Of a DNA stretch of 64,000 nt, positions 1-12,800 are shown piece after piece. The stretch is from Streptomyces rapamycinicus NRRL 5491. GTDB taxonomy: Bacteria; Actinomycetota; Actinomycetes; Streptomycetales; Streptomycetaceae. The DNA lies in the NCBI RefSeq assembly GCF_024298965.1, contig NZ_CP085193.1:2480001-2544000 (forward strand). The letters run 5' to 3'. The stretch's first letter is position 1. Each line of letters begins with the position of its first letter. A program made the position numbers and the translations under genes. A model generated the notes under the pieces. The model was not told the DNA's origin. It did not search any database and saw nothing but the letters and a program-made list of their open reading frames with translations.

Positions 1-3000
1 GGCACCCGGATGTATCGCACGGGCGACCTCGTGCGGTGGGACGGCGATGGCCGTCTGGAGTTCGTGGGACGCGCGGACGACCAGGTCAAGGTGCGGGGAT
101 TCCGTATCGAACTCGGTGAGATCGAGGCCGCGCTGACGGCACATCCCGAAGTGGCGCAGGCCGCCGCGACCGTCCGCGAGGACCGCCCCGGCCACCGGCG
201 CCTGGTGGCCTACGCGGTGCCCGCGCGCCGTTCCGGCCCCGATGGCGACCCCGACGGCGACTTGGCCGGACGGCAGGTGGAGGAGTGGCGCACGGTCTAC
301 GAATCGCTGTACCGGGACCGCGCCACGACCGTCCTGCGGGAGGACTTCGTCGGCTGGGACAGCAGCTATGACCAGCGGCCCATTCCGCTGCCGGAGATGC
401 GGGAGTGGCTGACCACGACCGTCGACCGGATCATGGAGCTGGAGCCGTGCCGGGTGCTGGAGATCGGGGTCGGCACCGGGCTGCTCATGGCGCGCCTGGC
501 ACCGCGATGTGAGGTGTACTGGGCCACCGATGTGTCTCCCGCGGTCATCGGCCATCTGCGGAAGGGGATCGCGGGCGATCCCGCCCTGGCGGACCGCACA
601 CAGCTGCGCGCCCAGCCCGCGGCCGACTTCACCGGTCTGCCCGCCGGCCGGTTCGACACCATCGTGCTCAACTCGGTCGTCCAGTACTTCCCCAGTGTGG
701 AGTACCTGGTCGAGGTGGTGGCCGGGGCGATGCGACTGCTCGCGCCCGGTGGCCGGATCTTCATCGGCGATGTGCGCAACGCCCGTCTGCTCCGCTGCTT
801 CGCCACGGCCGTCGCCCTGGCCCAGGCCGCGCCCGGCACGACGAACGAGAGCCTGCGGTCCACGGTCGACAAGGCGATCCGGCAGGAGCGCGAACTCGTC
901 GTCGACCCCGCCCTCTTCGCCACCCTTCCGTCCCGGCTGCCCGGGGTGGCGGCGGTCGATGTGCGGATCAAGCGTGGCCATGCGAGCAATGAGCTCACCC
1001 GTCACCGTTACGACGTGGTCCTGGTCAAGGCGCCCGCAACGGGGGTTTCGGGCGCCGGGACAGGCGAGACGGCAGGGACAGGCAGCGCGACCGGGGGGCC
1101 CGGGACGTCTCGGGTGGTCGACACGGTGACGCGGCAGTGGGGTGAGGAGGTGCGCACCACCACCGAAGTGGCGGAGACCCTTGAGCGCCACCGGCCCCGG
1201 ATGCTGCGGGTGAACGGCATCCCCAACGCCCGGCTCGCGGACGAGCTGGAGGCGTTGCGGCAACTGCGGCACGGAGTGGCGCCGGACGCCGTCCGCGAGA
1301 CGGCCACCGCGGGGCCGGGGCCCGAGGCGTCCGCTCCGGAGGCCCTGCACGAGCTCGCCGCGGGTCTGGGCTACCATGCCGCCCTCACCTGGTCCGACAG
1401 CGACGGCTGTCTCGACGCGGTCTTCGTGGACACGGCGGCGGGTGTGGACCATCGCGTGCTCGACCAATCCGCGCCATCCGCGATGTCTTCGATATCTGCG
1501 ATGTCTGCTAAATCCGCGTCGTCCATTCAGGGCAAGGATCTCCGTCCGCTGCGCTCGTACGCCAACGACCCCGGGGCCTCCCATGAGCTGGGCGGACTCG
1601 TGGCGTCCCTCCGGGCCCACCTCGCCGCGACCCTGCCCGACTACATGCTCCCGTCCGTCCTCATGACACTAGACGCGCTTCCGTTGACCGCGAACGGGAA
1701 GCTCGATCGCGCCGCGCTGCCCGTGCCCGACCCCGGGGCCGACCGAACCACCGGCCGGGCGGCGGCGACACCGCGCGAGAAGGCCCTGTGCGCCCTGTTC
1801 GCCGAGGTGCTGGGGCTCGCCGAGGTCGGAGTGGAGGAGGAGTTCTTCGCGCTGGGCGGGGACAGCATCATCTCCATCCAGCTCGTCAGCCGTGCCCGCC
1901 GGGAGGGGCTGGTGCTCACTCCCCGCCAGGTCTTCCAGTACAAGACGCCCGCGGCACTCGCCGCCGTGGCCCGTACGCCCGACGAGCCGGCCGCCGAGGG
2001 CCTCGGCCGCTCCGAGGCGGCACTCGTGCGGCTCTCCCGGGCGGAGTCGGAGAGCGTCGAGCGGAAGGCCCCGGGCAGTGTGGAGGTTCTGCCGCTCAGC
2101 CCGCTGCAGGAGGGACTGCTGTTCCACGCCGTGTACGACGACACGGCCCCGGATGTGTATCTCGTCCAGCTCTCCCTGGAGCTGGAGGGCCCCTTCGACG
2201 CGGGCCGGTTCCGCGCGGCCGCCGACGCGCTGCTGCGCAGGCATCCGCATCTGCGCGCCGCGTTTCTGCACGACGGCCTGTCCCATCCCGTCCAGGCCGT
2301 CGCCGGTGCGGTGTCCGTGCCATGGCGGGAGGTGGACCTCACCGCAATCGCGGAGGACGAGCGCCGGGACGCGGTGGAACGGTGGCTGGCCGAGGACCGC
2401 TCCGTACGGTTCGATCCGGCGCGGCCACCACTGGTCAGGTTCGCGGTCCTGCGCGGCGCCCCGGACCGGCACTGGCTGGTCATCACCAACCACCATCTGC
2501 TGTGGGACGGGTGGTCGGTGCCCCTGGTCCTGCGCGAACTGTTCGCGCTGTACGAACGGTCCGGTGACGAGACGGGCCTGCCGCGGCCGGTGCCCTACCG
2601 CGACTATCTGGCCTGGCTGGGGCGGCGGGACCAGGAAGCCGCCCGCGCCGCCTGGCGCACGGCGCTGGAGGGGCTGGCCGAGCCCACGCTGGTCGCCCCC
2701 GCCGCTCCGGGACGTGCCGCGATGTGGCCGGAGGAGTACTCCACCGATCTGTCCCCCGAGCTGACCGCGCGGCTCTCACAGCGTGCCAGGCGCTCGGGAC
2801 TCACGCTGAACACCCTCGTCCAGGCGGCGTGGGGGCTGGTCCTCGGGCGGCTCACCGGGCGGGACGACGTGGTGTTCGGCACCACGGTCTCGGGCCGCCC
2901 CGCCGAGCTGCCGGGTGTGGAGGCCATCGTGGGCCTGTTCATCAACACCGTGCCGGTCCGGCTGCGCATCGACCCCCAGGAGTCGCTGGGCGGGCTGCTC

Positions 3001-6000
3001 TCCCGGCTCCAGGAGGAGCAGACGGAGCTGCTCGACCACCAGCACCTGGGGCTCGCCGAGATCCAGCGGCTGAGCGGATTGCGCTCCGGGGACCTCTTCG
3101 ACACCACGACGGTCTTCGAGAACTACCCCATCAATCAGGACCAGTTGCTCGACCCGGGCAGGGAACTGAGGACGGTCGACATCACGGGGCGGGACGCCGT
3201 GCACTACGCCCTGTCCCTGCTGGTCGTCCCGGACGAGCGGCTGCACATGCGGCTCGGCTACCGTGCGGACCTGTTCGGGCACGAGGACGTCACGACTATC
3301 GCCGACCGCCTGGCGCGGGTGCTGGAGGCCATGGCCTTCGATCCTGATGTCCGGGTCGGGCGGGTCGACGGCTGCTCCGAGGAGGAGCGGGAGCGGCTGC
3401 TGGGCTGGGGTACGGGCGCCTCGGTGGCGACGGCCGGGGCGGGGGCGGGGGCGGGACGGGTGCTGCCGGAGCTGTTCGAGGAGCAGGCGGCCCGTACTCC
3501 GCGGGCCACGGCGGTGGTTTTCGAGGGTGACAGGGTGTCCTACGCGGACCTCAACGCTCGCGCCAACCGGCTGGCCCGGCTGCTCATCGAGCACGGCGCC
3601 GGACCGGAGACCCGTATCGCGCTGGCCCTTCCGCGCTCGGTTGAGCTGATCATTGCCGTCCTGGCCGTGACCAAAGCCGGAGCCGCCTACGTACCCCTCG
3701 ACCCCGGCTACCCACCGGACCGCATCACCTTCATGCTCCACGACAGCCAACCCACCCTCCTCATCACCACCAGCACACTCGCCAACACCCTCCCCGCCAG
3801 CACCGCCACCGTGCCCTGGCTATTCCTCGACACCGAAGACACCCACACCCGCCTGGAACGCCATGCCCCGGGGGACGTGTCCGACGACGAGCGGCCGACA
3901 CCACTCACGCCTGCGCATCCGGCGTACGTCATCTACACGTCGGGCTCGACGGGCACGCCCAAGGCGGTCGTGGTCCCGCACGGAGCCATCGTCAACAACC
4001 TGCTGTGGCGGATCGGGACCTTCGGCTGGACCGAACACGACCGCTTCCTCATGCGAACACCGATGAGTTTCGACGTCTCGGCGTGGGAACTCTTCTGCCC
4101 GCTGCTCACCGGCGGAAGCATCATCGGCACCGACCCCGACCACCACGCCGACCCCGGCCACCTGCTGTCCGCCATCGAACGTCACGGGGTCACGGTGGTG
4201 CACTGTGTGCCGACCCTGCTGCGGTTGCTGCTGGAGTGGGAGGGGGCACGGCGACTCTGCGCTTCCGTACGCCACGTCGTCTGCGGTGGCGAACCGCTGA
4301 CAGCCGATCTGCGCGACGCCTTCGTCGCCACGCTTCCGCAGGCGCGGCTGCACAACTCCTACGGCCCGACCGAGACCACCGTCGACACGACGGGACACCT
4401 CACCACCCCCGAGGACACGGGCCCGCCACCGATCGGCACACCCATCGGCAACACCCGCTTGTTCGTGCTGGATGCGGGGTTGGGGCTGGTTCCGGTGGGT
4501 GTGGTGGGCGAGTTGTACGTGGCGGGGGGTGGAGTGGCGCGAGGGTACTGGGCACGGCCCGGGCTGACCGCGGAACGGTTCGTGGCCTGCCCCTACGGTA
4601 CGGCGAGCGGAGAGCGGATGTACCGGACCGGAGACCTGGTGCGATGGACACCTGGCGGACAGCTGGAGTTCTGCGGACGGGCCGATGAACAGGTCAAGGT
4701 CCGCGGATTCCGCATCGAACCCGGAGAGATCCAAGCCGCGCTCACCACACACCCGGGCATCGGGCAGGCCGTCGTGACCGTCCGCGAAGACCGCCCCGAC
4801 GACCGTCGCCTAGTCGCCTACCTCACTCCCGCACTGGCCGGGGCGGAGCCACCGCCTGCGGCGGAGATCCGGGCCCAACTGGCCGACCGGCTCCCCCACT
4901 ACATGATCCCCTCCCACTACGTCCCACTCGAACACCTGCCACTGACCGCCAACGGCAAACTCGACCACGCAGCCCTCCCCGCTCCGACACCGGCAACCAC
5001 CGGCACCGGTCAAGGACGAGCCCCCGCCGATGCCCACGAACGCACACTGTGCCAGCTGTTCGCCGACGTACTGGCCATACCCGAGGCCGGCCCCGAGGAC
5101 GGTTTCTTCGCACTGGGCGGCGACAGCATCCTGTCCATCCAACTCGTCAGCCGCGCCCGCCAAAAAGGACTACTCCTCACCCCACGCCAAATCTTCCAGC
5201 ACCAAACCCCAGCCGCCCTCGCCACCACAGCAACCCACATCCCCACCACCACCGCGCCGGCCCACCACGAAACCGGCACCGGCACCCTCCCCGCCACCCC
5301 CATCATGCGAGAGCTCTTCGAACGAGGCGGACCCTTCACCATCTACCACCAATCAGTCCTGCTCACCGTCCCCGCCGACCTCGACCAACAACGCCTCGCC
5401 ACCGCCCTGCAAACCGTCATCGACCACCACGACATCCTCCGCCTCACCCTCAACAACGCGGAAGGCGAAACCGAGCTCCGGATACCACCACCAGGCACCA
5501 TCAACGCCGCAAACCTGCTCCACCACGCCGACCTCACCGGCCACCCCGACATCCCCACCGCCATCGCCCAACACCAGACCACCGCCCAAACCCGCCTCAA
5601 CCCCACCCACGGCATCATGCTCCAAGCCATCCACCTCACCCTCGGACCCACCACCCCCGGACGACTCCTCCTCCTCGCCCACCACCTCGTCATCGACGGC
5701 GTCTCCTGGCGCATCCTCATCCCCGACCTCACCCACGCCTACCACCACACCCACACCACCCACCCCCTCGAACCCGTCCCCACCTCCTACCGCACCTGGG
5801 CCCACTACCTCACCCAACAAGCCCACCACCCCACCCACACCACCACACTCCACCACTGGACCCACACCCTCCAACCCCCCCCAACCACCCCCACACCACC
5901 AAACCCCACACCCATCCCCACCAACCAACTACACCACCACACCACCACCCTCCCACCCCAACACACCCAACCCCTCCTCACCACCACACCCGCCCACTAC

Positions 6001-6798
6001 CACGCCGGCATCAACGACATCCTCCTCACCGCCCTCACCCTCGCCCTCACCCACCCCGACATCAACACCAACCCCAACCCCGACAACAGCATCCTCATCA
6101 ACCTCGAAAGCCACGGACGCCACGAACTCACCCCCCACCTCGACCTCACCCGCACCATCGGCTGGTTCACCACCCTCCACCCCACCCGACTCCACCCCGG
6201 ACCCGCCACCTGGCACGACATCACCCACAACACACCCCACCTCGGCACCGCACTCAAAACCATCAAAGAAACCCTCCGCACCACACCCCACCACGGCACC
6301 ACCTACGGACTCCTCCGCCACCTCAACCCCACCACCAAAACCCACCTCACCCACCACCCCCCACCCCCCACCACCTTCAACTACCTCGGCCGCTACACCC
6401 CCACCACACCCACAACACCCACAACACCACCAAACACACCCACCAACACCACCACCCAACCCTGGCCCCACGCACCCGAAACCACCCCCCTCAACGGCAA
6501 CACCGACCCCAACCTCCTCCACCACACCCCCCTCGAAATCAACGCCCACACCCAAGACACCCCCCACGGACCCCAACTCACCACCACCTACACCTACAAC
6601 CCCCACCACCACACCACCCACCACATCACCCAACTCGCCCACCACTGGCACACCGCACTCAAAGCCCTCACCACCCACACCCAACACCACACCACCGGCC
6701 GAACCCCCTCCGACCTCCCCCTCCTCACCCTCACCCAACACGACATCAACAACCTCGAGAGCGATCTCGAAGCCGAGTGGGCGGACCTGGAGGAGTGA
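1..6798 (+). CDS. NRPS, 5'-truncated: A(with N-methyltransferase)-PCP-C-A-PCP-E
   Basis: The gene enters from outside the window; the frame is open from base 1 (2265 residues visible). Seen: the tail of an A domain ([10 protein letters not shown], residue 4), an inserted SAM methyltransferase at about residues 94-347 (EIGVGTG near 153, NSVVQYFP near 224), A10 NGKLD, PCP with Ser622, a C domain (about 695-1125, [10 protein letters not shown]), a complete A domain (about 1150-1660), PCP with Ser1709, and an E domain (about 1760-2235, [20 protein letters not shown]). It would N-methylate one residue, add a second and epimerise it. The second A pocket, read by eye, is DVWHVGSVDK; its first four positions resemble serine pockets, so Ser is only a guess. 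The C-terminal tail after TPSDLP looks like a donor docking (COM) segment. The E domain is extraordinarily His/Thr/Pro-rich because of extreme base skew. No TE is present, so another protein must follow. Confidence 0.93.
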   Translation, partial: GTRMYRTGDLVRWDGDGRLEFVGRADDQVKVRGFRIELGEIEAALTAHPEVAQAAATVREDRPGHRRLVAYAVPARRSGPDGDPDGDLAGRQVEEWRTVYESLYRDRATTVLREDFVGWDSSYDQRPIPLPEMREWLTTTVDRIMELEPCRVLEIGVGTGLLMARLAPRCEVYWATDVSPAVIGHLRKGIAGDPALADRTQLRAQPAADFTGLPAGRFDTIVLNSVVQYFPSVEYLVEVVAGAMRLLAPGGRIFIGDVRNARLLRCFATAVALAQAAPGTTNESLRSTVDKAIRQERELVVDPALFATLPSRLPGVAAVDVRIKRGHASNELTRHRYDVVLVKAPATGVSGAGTGETAGTGSATGGPGTSRVVDTVTRQWGEEVRTTTEVAETLERHRPRMLRVNGIPNARLADELEALRQLRHGVAPDAVRETATAGPGPEASAPEALHELAAGLGYHAALTWSDSDGCLDAVFVDTAAGVDHRVLDQSAPSAMSSISAMSAKSASSIQGKDLRPLRSYANDPGASHELGGLVASLRAHLAATLPDYMLPSVLMTLDALPLTANGKLDRAALPVPDPGADRTTGRAAATPREKALCALFAEVLGLAEVGVEEEFFALGGDSIISIQLVSRARREGLVLTPRQVFQYKTPAALAAVARTPDEPAAEGLGRSEAALVRLSRAESESVERKAPGSVEVLPLSPLQEGLLFHAVYDDTAPDVYLVQLSLELEGPFDAGRFRAAADALLRRHPHLRAAFLHDGLSHPVQAVAGAVSVPWREVDLTAIAEDERRDAVERWLAEDRSVRFDPARPPLVRFAVLRGAPDRHWLVITNHHLLWDGWSVPLVLRELFALYERSGDETGLPRPVPYRDYLAWLGRRDQEAARAAWRTALEGLAEPTLVAPAAPGRAAMWPEEYSTDLSPELTARLSQRARRSGLTLNTLVQAAWGLVLGRLTGRDDVVFGTTVSGRPAELPGVEAIVGLFINTVPVRLRIDPQESLGGLLSRLQEEQTELLDHQHLGLAEIQRLSGLRSGDLFDTTTVFENYPINQDQLLDPGRELRTVDITGRDAVHYALSLLVVPDERLHMRLGYRADLFGHEDVTTIADRLARVLEAMAFDPDVRVGRVDGCSEEERERLLGWGTGASVATAGAGAGAGRVLPELFEEQAARTPRATAVVFEGDRVSYADLNARANRLARLLIEHGAGPETRIALALPRSVELIIAVLAVTKAGAAYVPLDPGYPPDRITFMLHDSQPTLLITTSTLANTLPASTATVPWLFLDTEDTHTRLERHAPGDVSDDERPTPLTPAHPAYVIYTSGSTGTPKAVVVPHGAIVNNLLWRIGTFGWTEHDRFLMRTPMSFDVSAWELFCPLLTGGSIIGTDPDHHADPGHLLSAIERHGVTVVHCVPTLLRLLLEWEGARRLCASVRHVVCGGEPLTADLRDAFVATLPQARLHNSYGPTETTVDTTGHLTTPEDTGPPPIGTPIGNTRLFVLDAGLGLVPVGVVGELYVAGGGVARGYWARPGLTAERFVACPYGTASGERMYRTGDLVRWTPGGQLEFCGRADEQVKVRGFRIEPGEIQAALTTHPGIGQAVVTVREDRPDDRRLVAYLTPALAGAEPPPAAEIRAQLADRLPHYMIPSHYVPLEHLPLTANGKLDHAALPAPTPATTGTGQGRAPADAHERTLCQLFADVLAIPEAGPEDGFFALGGDSILSIQLVSRARQKGLLLTPRQIFQHQTPAALATTATHIPTTTAPAHHETGTGTLPATPIMRELFERGGPFTIYHQSVLLTVPADLDQQRLATALQTVIDHHDILRLTLNNAEGETELRIPPPGTINAANLLHHADLTGHPDIPTAIAQHQTTAQTRLNPTHGIMLQAIHLTLGPTTPGRLLLLAHHLVIDGVSWRILIPDLTHAYHHTHTTHPLEPVPTSYRTWAHYLTQQAHHPTHTTTLHHWTHTLQPPPTTPTPPNPTPIPTNQLHHHTTTLPPQHTQPLLTTTPAHYHAGINDILLTALTLALTHPDINTNPNPDNSILINLESHGRHELTPHLDLTRTIGWFTTLHPTRLHPGPATWHDITHNTPHLGTALKTIKETLRTTPHHGTTYGLLRHLNPTTKTHLTHHPPPPTTFNYLGRYTPTTPTTPTTPPNTPTNTTTQPWPHAPETTPLNGNTDPNLLHHTPLEINAHTQDTPHGPQLTTTYTYNPHHHTTHHITQLAHHWHTALKALTTHTQHHTTGRTPSDLPLLTLTQHDINNLESDLEAEWADLEE
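5150..6765 (+). repeat. Skewed island (GRINS-like) covering PCP end and E domain
   Basis: Over about 1.6 kb the + strand is built almost entirely from C and A, with G and T scarce, inside an otherwise ordinary high-GC gene. The coding result is long runs of His, Thr and Pro with the E-domain motifs still intact. The skew fades by the last 30 bases of the gene. A weaker island of the same kind lies at about 3660-3860. This matches the description of GRINS (genetic repeats of intense nucleotide skews) in assembly-line genes. The boundaries are estimated by eye. Confidence 0.7.
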
Positions 6799-6808
6799 GA
6801 GCCGCTCA

Positions 6809-6833
6809 GCGCCGGGGCGCCACGCCCCGGCGC
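6809..6833. terminator. Bidirectional hairpin between convergent NRPS genes
   Basis: A perfect 11-bp stem (GCGCCGGGGCG / CGCCCCGGCGC) with a 3-base loop occupies most of the 36-bp gap between the TGA of the + strand NRPS and the TAG of the minus-strand NRPS. There is no T-run, as is common for Streptomyces terminators. Its position and symmetry suggest it ends transcription from both sides. Confidence 0.75.
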
Positions 6834-6834
6834 G

Positions 6835-9800
6835 CTACGGCCGCTCGAGACCCCGGGCGACAACGGGACCGATGTGATCCAGTGCCCGCTGCGTCATCAG
6901 GTGGTCGTGAGTACTGGGCACATCGTGGGTCCGGATGTCTCCCTCGACGTACGGCGCCCATGAATCAGCCGTACGCCATGCTGCGGTCCGGTGGTCGGTG
7001 GGTTCCTCCGTCGCGATGAAGAGGTCCATCTCCCCGTGGTACCGCCGAGGCCGGTGTTCCTTGGCGGCTCGCTCGTGCTGGGCGTGGCTATGGCACAGCG
7101 CCGTCAGGATCTCCTCATCCAGGGAGTACGCCCCGTCCGCCAGGACGTCGAGGAACATGCCCCGGATATCGCGATCTCCCGCCTCTGGCAGCGATTCCTC
7201 CGCAGGCACGGCGGCCAGGGGGTAGGTGTCGAGCACGGCCAGCAAGGCCACCTCCTCACCCTCTTCCTGGAGCCGGGTCGCGATCGCATGGGCGACGATG
7301 CCGCCGAAGGACCAGCCGAGGAGGTGGTACGGGCCGTGTGGCCGCACAGTACGGATCTGGCGCAGATAGTCCGCCGCGATCTCCTCGACCGTGGCGTGTG
7401 GTGTCTCCGTACCGGACAACCCCCGGGCCTGGAGACCGTAGACGGGGTGGTCGGCATCGATATGGCGCAGCAGCCCGGAATAGGGCCAGCTGATCCCACC
7501 GGCCGGGTGGACGCAGAAGAGTGGTGCACGGCTGCCGTGTGGCCGCAGCGGCAGCAGGACATCGAGGCCCTTCCCACCGTCGCCACTCTCCAACCTGCTG
7601 GCCAGCGCGGCCACCGTCGGCGCCTCGAACACCGCCCCAATCGACAGTTCGACCCCGAGCTCCGACCGCACCCGTGACACCAACCGCGTCGCCAACAACG
7701 AATGCCCACCCAGATCGAAGAAACCCTCCTCGACCCCCACCCGCTCCACACCCAACACCTCAGCAAACAAACGACACAACGCCCGCTCCACCGCCGTACG
7801 CGGCCCACGACCCGAACCAGACCCCCCAACCTCCGGCACCGGCAACGCCCGCCGATCCAGCTTCCCGTTCGCCGTCACCGGCAACCGCTCCAACACCACC
7901 CACACACCCGGCACCATGAACTCCGGCAACCGCCCCCGCACAAACTCCCGCACCACGGACACATCACACCCAGCCCCACCCTCAGCAGGCACCACATACG
8001 CCACCAACCGCCGATCCCCCGGACGATCCTCCCGCACCACCACCGCCACCTGACCCACCGACGGATGCACGGCCGCCGCACCCTCCACCTCACCCAACTC
8101 AATCCGAAAACCACGCACCTTCACCTGATCATCCACACGCCCCACAAACTCCAAAACCCCATCCGACCGCCACCGCACCAGGTCCCCGGTCCGGTACATC
8201 CGCTCCCCCACCCCACCAAACGGATCCGCCACAAACCGCTCCGCCGTCAACCCCGCACGCCCCACATACCCCCGCGCCAACCCCACACCCGCCACATACA
8301 ACTCACCCACCACACCCACCGGCACCAAACCCAACCCACCATCCACCACATACACCCGCGTATTGGCAATCGGCCCACCGACGGTCGGTGTTCCGTCCTC
8401 AGAGCAGCGGGAGAGCGTGGACCAGATGGTGGTCTCCGTCGGACCGTAGACGTTGACCACATGGGCCGCGCGGTCCCGCAACTCGTGTGCCAGAGCCGCG
8501 GGCAACGCCTCACCGCCGGTCAGGATCCGTACGCCGGTCAGATCGGCTCGGTGGTGTTCCAGCAGTGCCGCCCACAGCGTGGGCGTGGCCTGCATGATCG
8601 TCGTGCCGCTCTCGGTCAGCAGCGGGGACAGCCGCGCCGGGTCGTGGACCTCGTCCGTCGTCGCCAGGACGACCGTGGCGCCGGCCAGGAGCGGGCCGAA
8701 CAGTTCGAGCGCGGCGATGTCGAAGCTGATCGTGGTGATCGCGAGCCAGCGGTCCTCCGGTACCAGGCCCAGCTCGTCGGCCATCCCCAGCAGCAGGTTC
8801 AGCAGGGACCGCTGTGTCACGGCGACGCCCTTCGGACGGCCGGTGGAGCCCGAGGTGTAGATGAGGTACGCCGTGTTCAGCGGATGGGGCGGGGCCGTTC
8901 GCTCGGCGTCATGGATGTCGGCGTCCGAGCGGTCCCGCAGAGCGGCCTCGGTATCGGCGGCGTCCAGCAGGAGGCACGGCACCGAGGCCCCGGCACCCGA
9001 TAGCTTCGCCGCCCCGGCCTCGGTGGTCACGAGGGTGACGGGGGCCGCGTCGTGGAACATGAAGCGGGCCCGTTCGGCCGGTTGATCCGGGTCGAGGGGA
9101 AGATAGGCCGCCCCCGTCTTCATCACGGCCAGCAATGCCACGGCCATGTCCGCGGACCGTGGCAGCGAGAGGGCCACCACCCGCTCCGGGCCCGCACCTC
9201 GCTCGATGAGCACACGGGCCAGCCGGTTCGCCCGCGCGTGGAGTTCCGCGTAGGTCAGTACCGTTCCGCCCGTCACCAGGGCGTGCGCCTCCGGGGTACG
9301 TGCCGCCCGCGCCGCGAGCAGGTCGGCCACGGTGGACGGCGGCAAGGCCGCCTCGGTGGTGTTCGGCGCGGCAAGTTGCCGTCGTTCCGCCGCGGTCAGC
9401 AGGTCGATGTCGGCCAGTGGCCGATCGGGGTCGGCGGCCATCGCCGCGAGCAGTCGCTCCAGACGGCGGGCGAGCGAGGCGACCGTGGAGCGGTCGAAGG
9501 CGTCGGGGCGGTAGTCCAGGCGGAGGCGCAGGGAGCGCTGCTGCGTGGCGACCAGGCACAGCGGGTAGTGGGTGGCGTCGTGGCCCTCGAATGCGGCCAC
9601 CCGCAGCCCGTCGGACGGGGAGCGGAGCGCCTCCGGGTCGAGGGGGTAGTTCTCGAAGAGTACGAGCGTGTCGAAGAGCTGGGGGTGGCCGGCCAGGCGG
9701 TGGATGTCCGTCAGGCCGAGGTCCTGGTGCTCGACGAGCCGGGACGCCTGCTCCTGCGCCCTGGTCAGCAGGGCGGACAGGGATTCGGCCGGGTTCAGGC

Positions 9801-12800
9801 GGATCCGCACCGGCTGGGTGTTGATGAAGAGCCCGACCATGTTCTCCACCCCGGGCAACTCCGGGGGACGGCCGGACACGGTGGCCCCGAACACCACGTC
9901 ATCGCTTCCGGTGACCTTGCCGAGGAGGATGCCCCACGCACCCTGGACGAGGGTGTTGACCGTCCACCCCCGGCCACGTGCGAGCGCCGTCAGCGCGGAC
10001 GTGGCCTCCGGAGACAGCTCCGTCAAAACCTCCTCAGGAGGGCGCGAGGCGCCGGACGGGCCCGCGGCGGGAGCGATGAGCGTCGGGCCCTCCAATCCGT
10101 CGAGTACCTGCCGCCACGCGGCCTCCGCCGCGCTCCGGTCCCGCTCGTCCCGTTCGGCCAGCCAGGTGAGGAAGTCGCGGTAGGGAGTGACGGGCGGCAG
10201 TTCGCCCGCCACTCCCCGATTCCGGTAGAGCTGGAACAGATCGCGCATCACCACCGGCAGCGACCAGCCGTCCAGCAGCAGATGGTGGTGTGTCAGCAGC
10301 AGGTGGTGGCGGTGATCGCCGAGCCGTATCAGGGTGAGGCGGAGGAGTGGCGGATTGGTCGGCTCGAACCGCCGGTCGCGTTCGGCCGCTGCCACGGCGC
10401 GTAGCTCCTCGCGCTGCCTGTCGCCACTTGGCTGCCTGTCGCCAGGCAGCTGCCCGTCGTCGCTGAGCTGCCCATCACCGCTTAGCTGTCCGTCACCGTC
10501 CAGCTGCCGGAGGTCGATCTCCTGCCAGGGGAGCGCCACGGTGGCGGGCACGACCTGGACCGGGCGTTCCAGCCCCTCGTGCCAGAATCCCGCGCGCAGG
10601 TTCGGATGGCGGCGCAACAGCGCCTCGGCCGCCTGGCGCAGGGCGTGGCGGTCCAACGGTCCGTCGAGGTCGAGGCCGAGCTGGACGACGTAGTCATCGG
10701 TGGCGCGCGCGTCGTAGAGGGCGTGGAAGAGCAGCCCTTCCTGGAGGGGTGTCAGCGGCAGGATGTCGCTCAGCACGGCCGGTGCGCATGCTGCTTCGAC
10801 GCGTTCGATGTCGTCCTGGGTCAGCGCGGCCGGTTTCACATCGGAGGGGGTGAGTCCTCCGGCGCCCGGCCTGTCGGCGTGTTCGGTGACCGCCTGGAGG
10901 ACACGGAACCAGGTGTGCGCGAGGTCGTCCACCTCCCGCTGGGTGAGTGCTCCCTCCGCCCAGGACCAGGTCGCCGTCAGGCAGGGGCCCCGCGAGGTGT
11001 CGACGGTGACGGCGTTCAGTTCCAGCACATGGGCTGGTGGCATTCCGGCGTCATCACCGGCCCCCGACAGGACCCCACCGTCGTCGATGGCCGACGGCAT
11101 CCACGGTGCCTCACGGTCGGCCTCGGTGAAGCGGCCCAGGTAGTTGAAGCCAATGTCCGGGGTCGTGAGCGCGGCGAGCCGGGGGCCGGTACGGGGGTTG
11201 AGGTGGCGCAGCAGTCCGTAGCCCAGCCCTTGGTCCGGTACGGCCCGCAGCTGCTCCTTCACGCGTTTGACCACACGCCCCAGACCGGGGCCCGCGCCGG
11301 TGACGTCCTCCGATGTCACCATGCCCGCCTCCAGCCGCACGGGGTAGAGGGTGGTGAACCAGCCGACCGTACGCGCCAGGTCGACGTCCGTGGCCAGCTG
11401 GTGCGACCGGCCGTGTCCTTCCACGTCCACCACCACCGGTTCGCCCGCCACGGCCCGCCCATGGCGTACGCGCCAGGCGTCGACCGCCACCGCGAACGCG
11501 GCGAGCAGCACATCCTGCACTCCCGCGTGGAACACCGCGGGGACCCGCCCCAGCAAGGGCTCGGTGTCCGGGGCTGAAAGCCGCAGGGTGAGACTGGCGG
11601 TGCCGGGCCCGGCGGCCACCTCTTCGCGCCAGGACTGGAACTGGTCCCCGTCCGCAAGGGGCCGTACGTCGGTGAGGGTCCGCTCCCACCACGGCGACTC
11701 GGCCTCCCTGGCGGGATCGCACGACTCGGCCGTCAGCAGCGCGGCCCACCGGCGGAACGACGTGCCCACCGGCTCCAACGCCACCGGCCGGTCGGCGGCC
11801 ACCGCATCCCAGGCGACCCGCAGATCGCGCAGCAGGATCCGCCAGGACACGCCGTCCACCACCAGATGGTGCAGCACGAGCAGCACCAGGCCCGGACGGT
11901 CCGGCCCTGCGTCGAAGTACACCGCCTGCCACATCACACCGGACCACGGGTCCAGGCGCCCCCGGGCAGCCATGAACTCCTCTTGGAGCAGCCGCCGCCC
12001 TACGTGTCCGTCCGCGCCACCGGACACCTGGCGCACCCGCGCCGCGGCGTCCACGGATCCGGCCGGGGGCACCTCGAGCGACCACCGTCCTCCGTCGCGG
12101 TCCGTCACCCTCAGCCGCAGCACGTCATGGTGGTCGGTCACGGCCCGCAGCAGTGCGCTCAGCCGGTCCGAGCCCGCCCCGGCGGGCACGGTGACCAGCA
12201 TCGCCTGGCAGAACTCGCCGACGGGGCCGCCCCGTTCGCGCAGCCACTCCATGATGGGGGTCGTGGCCACTTCGCCGACCCCGGTGTCCGCCACCGGAGC
12301 CGCCGTCCCGGCTCCCTCCGGCGCTTCAGTCGCTTCTGCCACTTCCGCCACTTCCGCCGCGGAGGCCAGTCCGGCCACGGTCTTCCGCAGGAACACGTCC
12401 CGAGCGGTGATCACCACCCCGGCCGACCTCGCCCGGCTGACCAGTTGGATGGAGGAAATGCTGTCACCGCCCAAGTCGAAGAAGCTGTCCTCGGCATCCA
12501 CCACTGCCACGCCCAGGACCTGTTGGAACAGTCCGCACAGGGTCTTCTCCACGGCCGTGCGCGGTGCGCGGCCGGAGGCCCGGGAGGTGAACTCCGGTGC
12601 GGGCAGGGCGCCTCGGTCGAGCTTGCCGTTGGCCGTGACGGGCAGCCGGTCCAGGACCACGAACGCCGCGGGCACCATGTACTCGGGCACTCGCTCCCGT
12701 ACGAAGGCGCGCAGCTCCGTCACGTCCGGGACCGCCACGTCCAGACCCGCCGAGGTCGCACCGCCGTCCTCGGGCCCCGCGTCGGGCGCGTGCGGGTGCG

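Noticed and set aside
5343..6741. Antisense Gly/Val-rich open frames opposite the + strand E domain
   Set aside because: They arise because the C/A-rich + strand has few stop triplets on its complement. They show no start signals or domain motifs.
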